Assembly (NCBI GenBank): GCA_031285365.1
Contig: JAITWP010000158.1
Span: 1 to 5,324 of the forward strand
DNA: 5,324 bases
Origin: Azoarcus sp.
Lineage (GTDB): Bacteria > Pseudomonadota > Gammaproteobacteria > Burkholderiales > Rhodocyclaceae
Direction of reading: 5' to 3'
Positions 1-5,324 of the stretch are shown here, one piece after another. The notes beneath the pieces are model-generated. The model was not told the origin of the DNA. It saw only the letters and a list, made by a program, of their open reading frames with translations, and ran no database searches. How positions within the stretch are numbered: position 1 is the stretch's first letter; each line of letters opens with the position of its first letter. Made by a program: the position numbers and the translations under genes.

Positions 1-453
1 TGGATCAATGGATGACACGTCAATAATAATTGTTTTCCCAATTCTAAAGAGATCATTATATCTTTCTGGTGCTGTAAATGACACCTTTGTTTCGTACAAA
101 GAACCATCCTCGCGCTTTATTTCCAAAACCAAGCCAAACCCTGTATGAGGCAGCCTTTTTTTTCCGGCTCCCCTAATAGAACGTATTTCAAAAATATCAA
201 CAATAAGTGCTTCTGATTTGTAACTTTCAGAAAATATTTTAGCACCCGAAAAAGAAGATTTCCAAAGAAATGCAATTGAAAAAATTGCCGATAAAAGCAA
301 AATCACAGTAACTAAGGACAAAAAATACCTCAGGGCAGTATTTTCATCTACGTGACGCCACACCATACCAACCCCTGCATACAGCATATAAATTAATATG
401 GCGATCAGAGAAGAAAAAAATATTCCTAATCCTATCATTACTGGCTTACTCAT
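1..453 (-). CDS. Two-TM membrane protein with beta-rich soluble domain, partial (DUF3592-like?)
   Basis: This open frame runs 151 codons from an ATG at 453 and leaves the window without a stop, so the C-terminus is missing. The N-terminal half holds two hydrophobic segments, at about residues 5-27 and 43-64, separated by a short charged loop (WRHVDENTALR). After them comes a soluble part with alternating strands. Its pattern (EALIVDIFEIRS, then GFGLVLEIKREDGSLYETKVSF, then GKTIIIDVSSIDP) resembles the small barrel of DUF3592/SHOCT-type membrane proteins, where a short motif close to G-x-x-V-x-V-x-x-D-P ends the domain. That match is from memory of the family pattern and is tentative. The start is supported by an AAAGGAAAG ribosome site about a dozen bases upstream. 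The gene begins 26 bases after the vgrG stop on the same strand, so co-transcription is likely. Its base composition is far more AT-rich than folK or pcnB. By position it could be an immunity or accessory protein of the vgrG module; the sequence itself does not prove this. Confidence 0.75.
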   Translation of the reverse strand, partial: MSKPVMIGLGIFFSSLIAILIYMLYAGVGMVWRHVDENTALRYFLSLVTVILLLSAIFSIAFLWKSSFSGAKIFSESYKSEALIVDIFEIRSIRGAGKKRLPHTGFGLVLEIKREDGSLYETKVSFTAPERYNDLFRIGKTIIIDVSSIDP

Positions 454-479
454 ATCTTACTTTCTTTCCTTTGTTCAAA

Positions 480-2726
480 TTATACAATCAAAAATAATAA
501 GGCGTTTTTTGTTTCAAATCCACAACTTGTAAGGCGCATTGGTGTGTTTTCTGATGCCAAAATACCCCAGCTAAGGCTGTAGCCAAATGGCTGAATCTGA
601 ATCGCTCTTGCAGCAATTTCAAATCCCATACCAGAGACCTCAGCCCCTTTAAAAGAAAGGTTAAACCCGATAGCTTCACCAGCAGAACCTTTAGTATCCC
701 ACCAGTCTGACGAAATAACCTTATAACGCCCTGTAGAAGTAATCAAAGCGCTCCCCAATTTCTGTTCGAGATGCCCTATAATCGTATCATTACGATTACC
801 ATTAATCGTAATATTTTCATCCCCTGCAATAATTACCTTTCGCCCGTTGTTGACAACAAGCTTGTCACCTCCCGAAAGAATGAACGTTTCTCGCCCGTCG
901 AAGACAGAAAGCTTATCTCCTGAAAAAATGGTTGTTTCTCTCCCTCCATTCGTGACACTAAGTTTATCTCCTCCTTCCGCAATGGTTACAGCTCTCCCTC
1001 CATCCGTGACAATAAGCTTGTCTCCTCCCCCTGTGATGGTGTCTTTTCGCCCCCCGGCCGTGACGAGAAGCTTATCTCCTCCTGCCGTAATGGTTACATC
1101 TCGCCCACCGTCATCAACAGTAAGCTTATCTCCCTTTCCAAGCGTTACATCGCGTTTGCCAACAACGGTCCCAGTCAGGTTGCCCCCGATCCGAAAATTA
1201 GCGTCGTTCTTAACGTGCAACCACAGGTCACGCTCGGCTTGCATGGCAAATAACTCCCGGCCTTTGGCATTCTCGAAGCGCATGCCACTGAAGTTATTAG
1301 GCCCTCCGCCAGGAGTGGAACGGCTCATGAAGCCAGATCGGGTTTTGCCTGCGGGCAAATCCCACGGAGGCATCTGTTCAGCGTTGTAAACGCAGCCAGT
1401 GACCAGGGGTCGCTGCGGGTCGCCGTGTTCATACTCGACAACGACTTCCTGCCCAACCCGTGGAATGGAGAGAGTGCCGACACTGCCGCCTGCCCAAGGG
1501 GAGGCGACCCGTATCCAGCAGGAGTCACTGCCGTCTTTCTTGCCGTAACGATCCCAGTGAAAATGTACCTTGATGCGACCATATTTGTCGTTGTGGATCT
1601 CACCCGGACCGACGACTACAGCCGTGTCCGGGCCAAGCGCACGAGGCATTCTAAATTTGTTCGCGGGGGTACGATACTGCCGGTCGGCAGGCATGGCCGA
1701 AACCTTGACCGAAACACCGATGTCTTCCGCCTGCGCAATGCCGCCAGCCTCATAGTCGTTGTTCCAGGCATGGTATTCGGCAGTAACGATCATGTATTCG
1801 CGGTTCAGACGCTCCACGGGATGCTTGTCGAGCTTGAATATGCAGCCGGGAATGGCTCCGCGCACGGGGCCTTCGAGCATGATGAGGTCCTGGTCGCCTT
1901 GCAACCCCTGAAGCCGCGCCGCTGCGTAATCCTGTCCGTGTTCCGGCTCCGTATAAGCGCCGGGGTAGGAAAAAATTTCATACTGATCGAACAGATGCCC
2001 GCGCGGGTCAACGGATTCGGTTGTGAGATCCTTGGACGGGGACTTGAAGTCGTAGCTGGTTTGCACGAACCTGCCCGGTTCGGCTGCGCGGCTGGCGTAC
2101 CAGGCATTGAAGTGATCCTCATCGACACGCGAAGCGTCTTGCGGGTAGTACGGGATGGTCTCAAAACCGGAAAACGGCTCATGAACGCTGAAATGATCTC
2201 CAAGAATCAGTTTTTCGCCGTTCTTCCCATGCTCGAACCAGAAATAGATGCCCTCAAACCCGAGCAGGCGCTGGATGAACGCGAGGTCGGTTTCGCCGTA
2301 CTGGACGATGTATTCCCAAGTCTTGTAGCTGTTTTTCAAACGCCATTCGCAACTGATGGCATTTTGCTGCAAAACCTCGTCGACGATGTCCTGTACGGTT
2401 CGGTTTTGAAATATCTTGAAATCGGCGCGCCGCGAAGCGAACCATACTTTTGGGGCAACCCGTAACTCGTAGAGCCAGTACTTGCCCGACTTGCCTTTGG
2501 CCATCGAGTTGATAACGAGACCGGAGAAATAGCGGACAGGGGAAAAATTGACATTACACTCGACGGAGACCGCTTCACCAATCACGGATTGTATGTCGAT
2601 GTCGTTTCTTTTCGATTTGAGTTCAAGCCGGAATTCGTACAGGGAGGAGAGCGTTTCGCTGGTGTGCAGGCTGACAGCCGACCAAACTTCCTTGAGGGGT
2701 GTATGCGCAACCAGCATTCGATTCAT
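480..2726 (-). CDS. vgrG: Type VI secretion system spike protein VgrG, with repeat beta-helix and divergent C-terminal tail
   Basis: VgrG forms the trimeric spike that caps the Hcp tube and is fired into target cells by the T6SS. Residues about 5-320 are the gp27-like base, with the hallmark VQYGETDLAFIQRLL and EGIYFWFEH (about 141-165). Residues about 368-447 are the gp5 OB-fold, with DKYGRIKVHFHWDR, CWIRVASPWAG and the GDPQRPLVTG signature. The conserved MRFENAKGRE segment follows at 482-491. Residues 532-634 form six units of 15-18 residues of the form GDKLxV-xxGGRxxTI, read as a triple beta-helix needle. Residues 651-748 are a tail that I do not recognise as a standard VgrG extension or enzyme domain; it ends in hydrophobic LLFLIV. 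Translation starts at ATG 2726 behind GGAAG with six bases of spacing; a second ATG three codons in is possible. The stop is TAA. DNA of the last 100-200 codons is AT-richer than the core. No hcp, PAAR or sheath gene is visible, so this is an orphan or island vgrG as far as the window shows. Confidence 0.97.
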   Translation of the reverse strand: MNRMLVAHTPLKEVWSAVSLHTSETLSSLYEFRLELKSKRNDIDIQSVIGEAVSVECNVNFSPVRYFSGLVINSMAKGKSGKYWLYELRVAPKVWFASRRADFKIFQNRTVQDIVDEVLQQNAISCEWRLKNSYKTWEYIVQYGETDLAFIQRLLGFEGIYFWFEHGKNGEKLILGDHFSVHEPFSGFETIPYYPQDASRVDEDHFNAWYASRAAEPGRFVQTSYDFKSPSKDLTTESVDPRGHLFDQYEIFSYPGAYTEPEHGQDYAAARLQGLQGDQDLIMLEGPVRGAIPGCIFKLDKHPVERLNREYMIVTAEYHAWNNDYEAGGIAQAEDIGVSVKVSAMPADRQYRTPANKFRMPRALGPDTAVVVGPGEIHNDKYGRIKVHFHWDRYGKKDGSDSCWIRVASPWAGGSVGTLSIPRVGQEVVVEYEHGDPQRPLVTGCVYNAEQMPPWDLPAGKTRSGFMSRSTPGGGPNNFSGMRFENAKGRELFAMQAERDLWLHVKNDANFRIGGNLTGTVVGKRDVTLGKGDKLTVDDGGRDVTITAGGDKLLVTAGGRKDTITGGGDKLIVTDGGRAVTIAEGGDKLSVTNGGRETTIFSGDKLSVFDGRETFILSGGDKLVVNNGRKVIIAGDENITINGNRNDTIIGHLEQKLGSALITSTGRYKVISSDWWDTKGSAGEAIGFNLSFKGAEVSGMGFEIAARAIQIQPFGYSLSWGILASENTPMRLTSCGFETKNALLFLIV
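825..1133 (-). repeat. Tandem 54/51-bp coding repeats (GDKL-GGR units) in vgrG
   Basis: Six consecutive units encode GDKL at VgrG residues 532, 550, 568, 586, 603 and 620, so the spacing is 18, 18, 18, 17 and 17 residues. At DNA level the anchor is AAGCTT followed by TATCTCC or TGTC(T/A)CC on the plus strand, at 858, 909, 1014, 1068 and 1122, with the variant AAGTTT at 960. A decayed seventh unit (GDENITINGNRNDTII) reaches about 777. Units towards the protein's C-terminus lose one glycine of GGR and become shorter. The period suits stacked strands of a beta-helix needle. DNA identity between units is high in the anchor but drifts elsewhere. Confidence 0.93.
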
Positions 2727-3018
2727 ATTTTGCTTCCGAAATGGTTAAGTGATAAGGGTATTCGATTTCCAATTATATTTGCAAAAGGTTTTATGTGCAA
2801 AATTTTTGTCATTACGATGCCGAGAAGGATGGTGAATGCGCCTCGACTCAAATCTCGTCTAGGTTGCGTACTGGCGACACTTGTTGTGCGTGGTACGACT
2901 AATCTGCACCGAAAAACCCAGCCAGATCCGGACAGGATTTAGAATCAGTCTGAGGGTTGCCGGCGATGCAACACCAACGGTCGTCGGCGTAAGAACTACG
3001 TGAGGGAAAGTAACTGCT
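2727..3018. other. Intergenic region between divergent vgrG and the 3019 gene
   Basis: This stretch of 292 bases has no convincing gene; frames crossing it are continuations of shadow frames. The vgrG-proximal part (2727 to about 2820) is AT-rich and carries the predicted vgrG promoter. The other part is more GC-rich. It contains a perfect 5-base stem GTTGC/GCAAC with a 7-base loop at 2956-2972, and a GAGGG ribosome-site-like sequence at 3002-3006 ahead of the ATG at 3019. I see no clear -35/-10 pair for the rightward gene. Confidence 0.6.
2772..2800 (-). promoter_or_regulatory. Predicted sigma-70-type promoter of vgrG
   Basis: On the minus strand TTGCAC (2800-2795) is followed after exactly 17 bases by a perfect TATAAT (2777-2772). 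The -10 match is complete and the -35 shares TTG with the consensus. Transcription would begin near 2765, giving a leader of about 39 bases with GGAAG ahead of the ATG at 2726. The stretch is locally AT-rich. The heptamer TGCAAAA occurs twice on the plus strand (2780-2786 and 2796-2802), one copy in the spacer and one over the -35, and could mark a regulator site. Confidence 0.6.
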
Positions 3019-3942
3019 ATGGTCGGATGGTTCACAGCAATGACTCCGCCGTTGCGCCAGGGCGCTTCAGGGTGCTGGACGATGAAGGCACAGGCATCAG
3101 CGTCTGACGCTCGGCCAACGGATTGGTCACATGTGTTGCACTTCAAGTGGTTCAAGCCTGGAAATATAAAGCAGCAGATCCTGCCCACACCCCAGCTTGC
3201 TACTGCGTCCATTGGGTTCCGAGGCACAAAGAACCAAGGCGGCGAGGCGGGCGCCTCCACTGAGTCCGTCTTCGCTCGGTTGCGCACCAAGTTCCTCTGG
3301 CTGCTCGGATTCCTGGCTGTTTTCGCTGTGATCGTCGCTACCGCGTGGTCGGTATTGGATATGGGACAAGCGCCCGTCCCCAGGCAGCCAATCCCCGACC
3401 TTACAAGTAATACCAGCCCTCCACCAGACGCGTCTCTGAACGACATATCTTTGGCGGATACGCCTCTGGAAGGCTCGTCCCCGGTGGATGCACCTCCATC
3501 TGATTCGTCTTCATCGGATACATCTGCGCCGGTCGCATCCTTGACGGAAACCTCCCCAGAGGTCACACCTGCGCCAGCGACCAAGGCTGCGTCTGTCGTT
3601 CATCGAGACCGTGTTTCCACCCTGTTTGCGACAGGCCGCGCAAGAGCCGTCCGGTCTGGCGCGGGCCGTGGCAGCAGACTCGCCAGGGTCGAGTTCCTGA
3701 CAAGCAGAGGAAGGGTTTCGGAAGCCTACCCGGTAAGTACTCTCTCAAACAAAGGGTGGAAAGTCGCCTCGAATGGACGGATGGCGGTAGCGAGCAAAGG
3801 CGAAGAGGTTTACAGAATCCCGATCGTTAACCCGTCCTCGACGAAGTCTCGACGAAATTCGGATCGGGCAGCTGGCACGAAGTCAAAGATTCAATCAACG
3901 GGTGATCACCTGGGCGTTGGCTATATGAGGAAACTGCCCTGA
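3019..3942 (+). CDS. Hypothetical single-pass membrane protein with Pro/Ser/Asp-rich linker of period five
   Basis: I do not recognise this 307-residue protein. The N-terminal 90 residues are hydrophilic and mildly basic, with FARLRTK just before a strong hydrophobic segment at about 92-113 (FLWLLGFLAVFAVIVATAW). The positive charge before it predicts N-terminus in the cytoplasm and C-terminus outside. Residues about 117-190 are low-complexity, rich in P, S, T, D and A, with a five-residue period at 138-187. The remaining 117 residues are basic, with several RxR patches and a short strand-like part (MAVASKGEEVYRIPIV). The ATG at 3019 has GAGGG 12 bases upstream, somewhat far; ATG at 3040 or 3082 are alternatives. 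The overlapping minus-strand frame (2859-3584) is a competitor, but it lacks a coherent domain and a good start, while the plus frame gives a clean membrane segment. The gene is convergent with folK, 12 bases from its stop, and divergent from vgrG. Link to the secretion locus is by proximity only. Confidence 0.65.
   Translation: MVGWFTAMTPPLRQGASGCWTMKAQASASDARPTDWSHVLHFKWFKPGNIKQQILPTPQLATASIGFRGTKNQGGEAGASTESVFARLRTKFLWLLGFLAVFAVIVATAWSVLDMGQAPVPRQPIPDLTSNTSPPPDASLNDISLADTPLEGSSPVDAPPSDSSSSDTSAPVASLTETSPEVTPAPATKAASVVHRDRVSTLFATGRARAVRSGAGRGSRLARVEFLTSRGRVSEAYPVSTLSNKGWKVASNGRMAVASKGEEVYRIPIVNPSSTKSRRNSDRAAGTKSKIQSTGDHLGVGYMRKLP
3430..3579 (+). repeat. Ten pentads (15-bp period) in the linker of the 3019 gene
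   Basis: Residues 138-187 divide into ten five-residue units: ASLND, ISLAD, TPLEG, SSPVD, APPSD, SSSSD, TSAPV, ASLTE, TSPEV, TPAPA. Position 2 is always S or P, position 1 is always A, I, S or T, and position 5 is acidic in six of ten. At DNA level this is a 15-bp period with TCT/TCC/CCT codons recurring in register. The first units resemble the A-x-L-x-x pattern of pentapeptide-repeat proteins; later ones lose the central leucine and drift to Pro/Ser. It may be a decayed pentapeptide stretch or simply a repetitive extracytoplasmic linker. Confidence 0.6.
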
Positions 3943-3957
3943 CGATCTGGGGCGTCA
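3940..3957. terminator. Small hairpin across the two convergent stop codons
   Basis: TGACG (3940-3944) and CGTCA (3953-3957) form a perfect 5-base stem with an 8-base loop. Each arm contains the stop codon of one of the two convergent genes. No T-run follows on either strand, so it would be a weak terminator at best and may be coincidental. Confidence 0.2.
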
Positions 3958-4509
3958 TGCCAAGGCGACTGCGCCTTTGTCCCAACCGGCAGGCATCACC
4001 GGTCGAATGTCCCGAATCCGGACAATGCGCTGGTCTTTTACCTTCGCAAGAAGCGAAGACAGCGATCCATGCCCTGGAAGGGAGAGATCGGGGGCGATTT
4101 CGGCCAGCGGCAGGAGGACGAAAGCGCGTAGATGCATGCGGGGGTGAGGCAGAGTGAGCGTGGAAGATTGCATCACCGTCTCACCATACAGGAGCAAATC
4201 GAGATCGAGAGGACGTGGCGCGAGCAGTGCGATGCGCCGCCGCCCGCAGGCGAACTCGATGGAGAGAAGGGCATCGAACAATGCCTGGGGTGTAAGCCCA
4301 GTATTCAGGGCTATGACGGCGTTGATGTAATCGGGGTGCGGGCTGGTGACCCCCCGTGGTGCGCTGCGGTAGTACGAGGAACAGGCAGCAAGCAGTGTTT
4401 CCGGCAAGGCCACGAAGGCCTTCAGGACGCGGGTCATGGTGGCAAAGGGGTCGCCAAGATTGGCTCCGAAACCAATGAAGGCAAGCACGCGGGATGGTGT
4501 CGTTTTCAT
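3955..4509 (-). CDS. folK: 2-amino-4-hydroxy-6-hydroxymethyldihydropteridine pyrophosphokinase (HPPK)
   Basis: HPPK transfers pyrophosphate from ATP to 6-hydroxymethyl-7,8-dihydropterin, the step before dihydropteroate synthase in cytoplasmic folate synthesis. The 184 residues are the usual length for a single-domain HPPK. Seen in order: GFGANLGDP (13-21), YYRSAPRG (46-53), DYINAV (60-65), GRRR (89-92), APRPLDLDLLLYG (97-109) and PHPRMHLRAFVLLPLAEIAPDL in two parts (121-142). Asp102 and Asp104 correspond to the two magnesium-binding aspartates, and Arg99 to the arginine preceding them. The flexible loop before APR reads IALL, more hydrophobic than the usual charged or Asn-containing loop. The ATG overlaps the pcnB stop as ATGA (4509-4506) and there is no clear ribosome site, so translation is probably coupled to pcnB. 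In many Betaproteobacteria a further housekeeping gene such as panB follows; here the neighbour is the convergent 3019 gene. Confidence 0.96.
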   Translation of the reverse strand: MKTTPSRVLAFIGFGANLGDPFATMTRVLKAFVALPETLLAACSSYYRSAPRGVTSPHPDYINAVIALNTGLTPQALFDALLSIEFACGRRRIALLAPRPLDLDLLLYGETVMQSSTLTLPHPRMHLRAFVLLPLAEIAPDLSLPGHGSLSSLLAKVKDQRIVRIRDIRPVMPAGWDKGAVALA

Positions 4510-5324
4510 GGCATGAGGGCGGGTTCGGGTGTGGCGGTCTCAGAGGATTTGCGGCGGCTTCGCCACCGTTTGCGTGCTGGAGCCTTACCGCCCGAAACCG
4601 CGCGCAGTAGTTCTTCACGTGCATTCTGACCGGCATGGGCGAAGTTGTCCCACCAGGCAGGGAGTTCTTCCGGTACGCCGCCCGCCTGCGCGCGCAGGTG
4701 GAGAAAATCCCAGCCGGCGCGAAACTTCGGATGCTCGATCAGGCGATACGGCGCCCGGCCCGTGCGCTTATCGAAACGTGGTTGCAGACTCCATAGTTCC
4801 TTGATGTCTCCGGCAATGCGGCGGGTAATCGCCAGTCTTTGCGCCTGGACGGCAAGAACTTCGTCCATTGCATCGAAAAGGGCCGGGTAGGGTGGTTCTC
4901 CGGCGGACTGACGCTCTTTCCAGGTTCGTGATACTTCGGGCCAGAGCAGGGCTGCGAAAAGAAAACTGGGCGAGACGGGTTTGTCCGCGCATACCCGGAC
5001 GTCGGTACTTTCCAGTGCCAGCCAGATGAAACGCTCTGCAACGGGCTGGTCGAGAACAATATCGAGTAACGGCAACAGGCCGTGGTGCAGCCCCTCTTCG
5101 CGTAATTGCCCGATGCAGCGCACGGCGTTGCCCGACATGAGCAGCTTCAGGGTCTCGTCGAAGAGACGCGCTGTCGGCACATTTTCGAGCAGGATAGCCA
5201 TATCCCGGATCGGCGCGCGTGCGGCAGGGTCGATGATGAGGCCGAGCTTGGCCGCCAGCCTTACCGCGCGCAGCATGCGCACAGGGTCTTCGCGGTAGCG
5301 AGCGCGCGGCTCGCCGATGATACG
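4506..5324 (-). CDS. pcnB: Poly(A) polymerase I, C-terminal part (N-terminus beyond window)
   Basis: PcnB adds poly(A) tails to RNA 3' ends and so speeds decay of mRNA fragments and regulatory RNAs. The open frame enters at the right edge and gives 272 residues, reading RIIGEPRARYREDP and then VRMLRAVRLAAKLG, which is the conserved end of the nucleotidyltransferase head. A GTG at 5282 is internal, not the start. Next comes the RNA-binding part with VPTARLFDETLKL (fragment residues 49-61), and the C-terminal arginine-rich-type domain with IKELWSLQPRF (174-184), HPKFRAGWDFLHLRA (198-212) and a WW pair (224-225). This WSLQPRF / HPKFRAGWDF pattern marks bacterial poly(A) polymerase rather than CCA-adding enzyme. 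The last 27 residues are a basic tail (RKRWRSRRK). The catalytic aspartates lie in the missing part. The TGA stop overlaps the folK ATG by four bases. Confidence 0.95.
   Translation of the reverse strand, partial: RIIGEPRARYREDPVRMLRAVRLAAKLGLIIDPAARAPIRDMAILLENVPTARLFDETLKLLMSGNAVRCIGQLREEGLHHGLLPLLDIVLDQPVAERFIWLALESTDVRVCADKPVSPSFLFAALLWPEVSRTWKERQSAGEPPYPALFDAMDEVLAVQAQRLAITRRIAGDIKELWSLQPRFDKRTGRAPYRLIEHPKFRAGWDFLHLRAQAGGVPEELPAWWDNFAHAGQNAREELLRAVSGGKAPARKRWRSRRKSSETATPEPALMP

Noticed and set aside
777..1133. CRISPR-like array suggested by evenly spaced repeats
   Set aside because: The repeats are in frame, translate to GDKL-GGR units within VgrG, and have no unique spacers of constant length.
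847..1389. Plus-strand repetitive frame (LSPP...VMV...RPP units)
   Set aside because: Its repeats are the complement of the VgrG needle repeats; no independent gene is indicated.
1425..2465. Long plus-strand open frame of 346 codons opposite vgrG
   Set aside because: It lies wholly antisense to the gp27/OB-fold coding region, which has clear family motifs. The frame is open because of GC-rich codon structure and has no recognisable domain.
2777..2802. Possible sigma-54 promoter (TTGCAC ... TTGCA) at vgrG
   Set aside because: The spacing between the GG-like and GC elements is about five bases too long and the first element lacks GG; the sigma-70 reading fits better.
2859..3584. Minus-strand frame of 241 codons opposite the 3019 gene
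   Set aside because: It is acidic and low-complexity where the plus frame has its periodic linker, and shows no coherent domain or good start. The plus frame gives a clear membrane helix. Kept as a weak alternative only.
4132..4629. Plus-strand frame of 165 codons over folK/pcnB
   Set aside because: Antisense to folK and the end of pcnB, both with strong family motifs.
4181..4636. Minus-strand frame of 151 codons in another register over folK
   Set aside because: Overlaps folK and pcnB on the same strand in the wrong frame and matches no family.
5282..5282. GTG at 5282 as the start of the right-hand gene
   Set aside because: The frame stays open to the window edge, and the 14 codons upstream encode the conserved IIGEPRARYREDP segment of poly(A) polymerase, so the GTG is internal.

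Overview
The window looks like a proteobacterial, probably betaproteobacterial (Burkholderiales-like), chromosome. The reasons are the pcnB-folK pair joined by a 4-base overlap, the GC-rich codon use of the right half, and a type VI secretion spike gene. The genus cannot be fixed from this sequence.

Layout from left to right. (1) Positions 1-453, minus strand: an AT-rich gene cut by the window edge, encoding a protein with two membrane segments and a beta-rich soluble domain. (2) 480-2726, minus strand: a 748-residue VgrG spike protein with gp27-like and gp5 OB-fold regions, a beta-helix made of six GDKL...GGR tandem repeats, and an unusual C-terminal tail. It has a good sigma-70-type promoter 39-65 bases upstream of its AUG. 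(3) 2727-3018: a 292-base intergenic region between divergent genes. (4) 3019-3942, plus strand: an unrecognised single-pass membrane protein with a low-complexity stretch that keeps a strict five-residue period. (5) 3955-4509, minus strand: folK (HPPK, folate synthesis), convergent with the previous gene and 12 bases from it. (6) 4506-5324, minus strand: the C-terminal 272 residues of pcnB (poly(A) polymerase I), cut by the right edge.

The right third (pcnB-folK) is ordinary housekeeping sequence. The left part is accessory: a vgrG outside any visible T6SS structural cluster, whose last few hundred bases and downstream neighbour are clearly AT-richer than the vgrG core. This is the arrangement expected of an exchangeable spike-tip/cargo module, in which the conserved vgrG body stays and the 3' end plus downstream genes are replaced. 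The small membrane protein after vgrG could be an immunity or accessory protein of that module, but the window stops before the locus ends. No RNA genes, CRISPR arrays, insertion sequences or attachment sites were seen.
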